From the NCBI GenBank assembly GCA_025966175.1, contig JAOPVN010000251.1, forward strand, positions 1 to 5,494: 5,494 bases of DNA, given 5' to 3'. The position numbers and the translations under genes are program-made. The notes below the pieces were generated by a model. The model did no database searches, was not told where the DNA came from, and saw only the letters and a program-made list of their open reading frames with translations. The stretch is from Modestobacter sp. GTDB lineage: Bacteria; Actinomycetota; Actinomycetes; Mycobacteriales; Geodermatophilaceae. This document shows, one piece after another, positions 5,010 to 5,494 of this stretch; the first letter of the stretch is position 1; each line of letters opens with the position of its first letter.

Positions 5010-5390
5010 ATGTCACGACCCACCCCTGCCATCGACGGCGCGGCCGCCCAGGCGCGCGCCCAACTGCCCGAGGACGACCACGCCGGCTTCGACCGGCTGG
5101 TGCACGCCGTCCTCTCCTCCCCCGGCGCCACCCGCCAGCCCGCGCTCGGCGCGGTGCTGCGCAGCCAGCTCCCCGGCACCGCCGGAGTGCGGTGGCTGCA
5201 CGCCGAAGGGCTCTCCCCCACCTCACGCGCGTCGGCGCTGACCGCCGAGCACTGGCTGTCGCTGCACACGGCGTGGCAGGCCCACCAGCAGGTGCCGCGG
5301 GCCGGCGGCCGGAGCAATGGGCACGGCCCGCGGGCGGACAGCCGGCACGGGCACGCCCCCGGGGCGCAGGCAGCGCCGCGCTGGTTCTGA
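5010..5390 (+). CDS. Uncharacterised 126-residue His/Ala/Pro-rich protein
   Basis: I do not recognise a family. The ATG has a well-spaced GGAGG. Residues 1-19 are Ala/Pro-rich and likely flexible. A probable helix EDDHAGFDRLVHAVLSS (21-37) follows, then a middle part with LGAVLRSQLPG (46-56) and VRWLHAEGLSP (60-70), and another probable helix TAEHWLSLHTAWQAHQQ (78-94). From 97 to 126 it is Gly/Ala/Arg/His-rich and looks disordered. Nine histidines are spread along it, including HGH at 113-115. No signal peptide, membrane segment or Cys is present, so it is a soluble, probably cytosolic, protein of about 95 ordered residues. Codon third positions are strongly G/C, like its neighbours. The upstream frame is open back to a UGA at 4878-4880 behind the leaderless ATG at 4857, so a longer readthrough product of about 177 residues is possible. 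Confidence 0.72.
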   Translation: MSRPTPAIDGAAAQARAQLPEDDHAGFDRLVHAVLSSPGATRQPALGAVLRSQLPGTAGVRWLHAEGLSPTSRASALTAEHWLSLHTAWQAHQQVPRAGGRSNGHGPRADSRHGHAPGAQAAPRWF

Positions 5391-5402
5391 AAAGGACCCC
5401 AT

Positions 5403-5455
5403 CCTCCTCACCCCTCGCAAGCTCGGGGCGAGCCTCTGGACGGGGCCGCAGGAGG
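5403..5455. terminator. Possible terminator between convergent genes
   Basis: CTCGC (5414-5418) pairs with GCGAG (5428-5432) around a nine-base loop. An outer CCTCCT (5403-5408) matches AGGAGG (5450-5455). Position between two convergent stops fits a shared terminator. The stems are short, the outer arms are far apart and there is no U-run, so support is modest. Confidence 0.3.
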
Positions 5456-5461
5456 GCCTCT

Positions 5462-5494
5462 TCAGCCGACGGCGTCCTCGGCGGCCAGCTCGTC
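5462..5494 (-). CDS. C-terminal end of a gene entering from the right
   Basis: On the minus strand the last 33 bases read DELAAEDAVG followed by TGA (5464-5462). All codons end in G or C, consistent with a real gene tail in this genome, and it would converge on the 126-residue gene with 71 bases between stops. Ten residues are too few to name a product, and the reading frame is inferred from codon use alone. Confidence 0.4.
   Translation of the reverse strand, partial: DELAAEDAVG

Noticed and set aside
4439..5317. A 292-codon minus-strand frame across the right part
   Set aside because: It is antisense to the small membrane protein, micro-ORF and 126-residue gene, has no recognisable domain, and lacks a ribosome-binding site of note.
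1..5494. CRISPR array, tRNA, rRNA, insertion sequence or att site
   Set aside because: No regularly spaced repeats, cloverleaf with CCA-ready acceptor stem, transposase motifs or terminal inverted repeats were seen on either strand.

Overview
The window is very GC-rich (strong G/C bias at third codon positions, long open shadow frames on both strands) and looks like the chromosome of a high-GC actinobacterium. The gene content (DUF1206 membrane protein, STAS anti-anti-sigma factor, hormone-sensitive-lipase-type hydrolase, short MetE-like enzyme, candidate leaderless starts) and codon style would fit a Geodermatophilaceae-like soil or rock actinobacterium. That placement is inference; no rRNA or other marker is present. 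I see no mobile element, tRNA, rRNA or CRISPR array.

Layout, left to right. (1) 1-602, minus: a multi-pass membrane protein whose C-terminus runs off the left edge. (2) 810-1646, plus: a DUF1206 six-helix membrane protein, divergent from the first gene across a 207-base gap in which I see no convincing promoter. (3) 1695-1746: a two-tier hairpin between convergent genes, overlapped by a short direct repeat. (4) 1748-2704, minus: an alpha/beta hydrolase of the hormone-sensitive-lipase family with an intact catalytic triad. (5) 2743-3096, minus: a single-domain STAS anti-sigma factor antagonist, 38 bases upstream of the hydrolase and probably co-transcribed with it. (6) 3097-3286: a compact control region holding two candidate promoters for the STAS gene, an inverted repeat over the -10 of one of them, and the terminator hairpin of the next gene. 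(7) 3287-4435, minus: a MetE C-terminal-domain-like (YxjG-type) methyltransferase with all four zinc ligands. (8) 4517-4813, plus: a 98-residue membrane protein, apparently leaderless, divergent from the methyltransferase. (9) 4857-5390, plus: a leaderless seven-codon micro-ORF (MGDTFLS), stem-loops, then a 126-residue protein of unknown function in the same frame. (10) 5462-5494, minus: the probable C-terminal tail of a gene entering from the right.

Most of the genes look like housekeeping or accessory single units rather than one pathway. The STAS-hydrolase pair is the only likely operon, and its pairing recalls partner-switching stress signalling, in which Bacillus RsbQ is also an alpha/beta hydrolase. 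The most unusual part is the right end: a good sigma-70-type promoter places the transcript start exactly on the ATG of the MGDTFLS micro-ORF, followed by candidate mutually exclusive hairpins and a possible anti-Shine-Dalgarno repeat before the next gene. This is the outline of a leader-peptide attenuator or a programmed UGA readthrough, and is the best candidate here for something undescribed.
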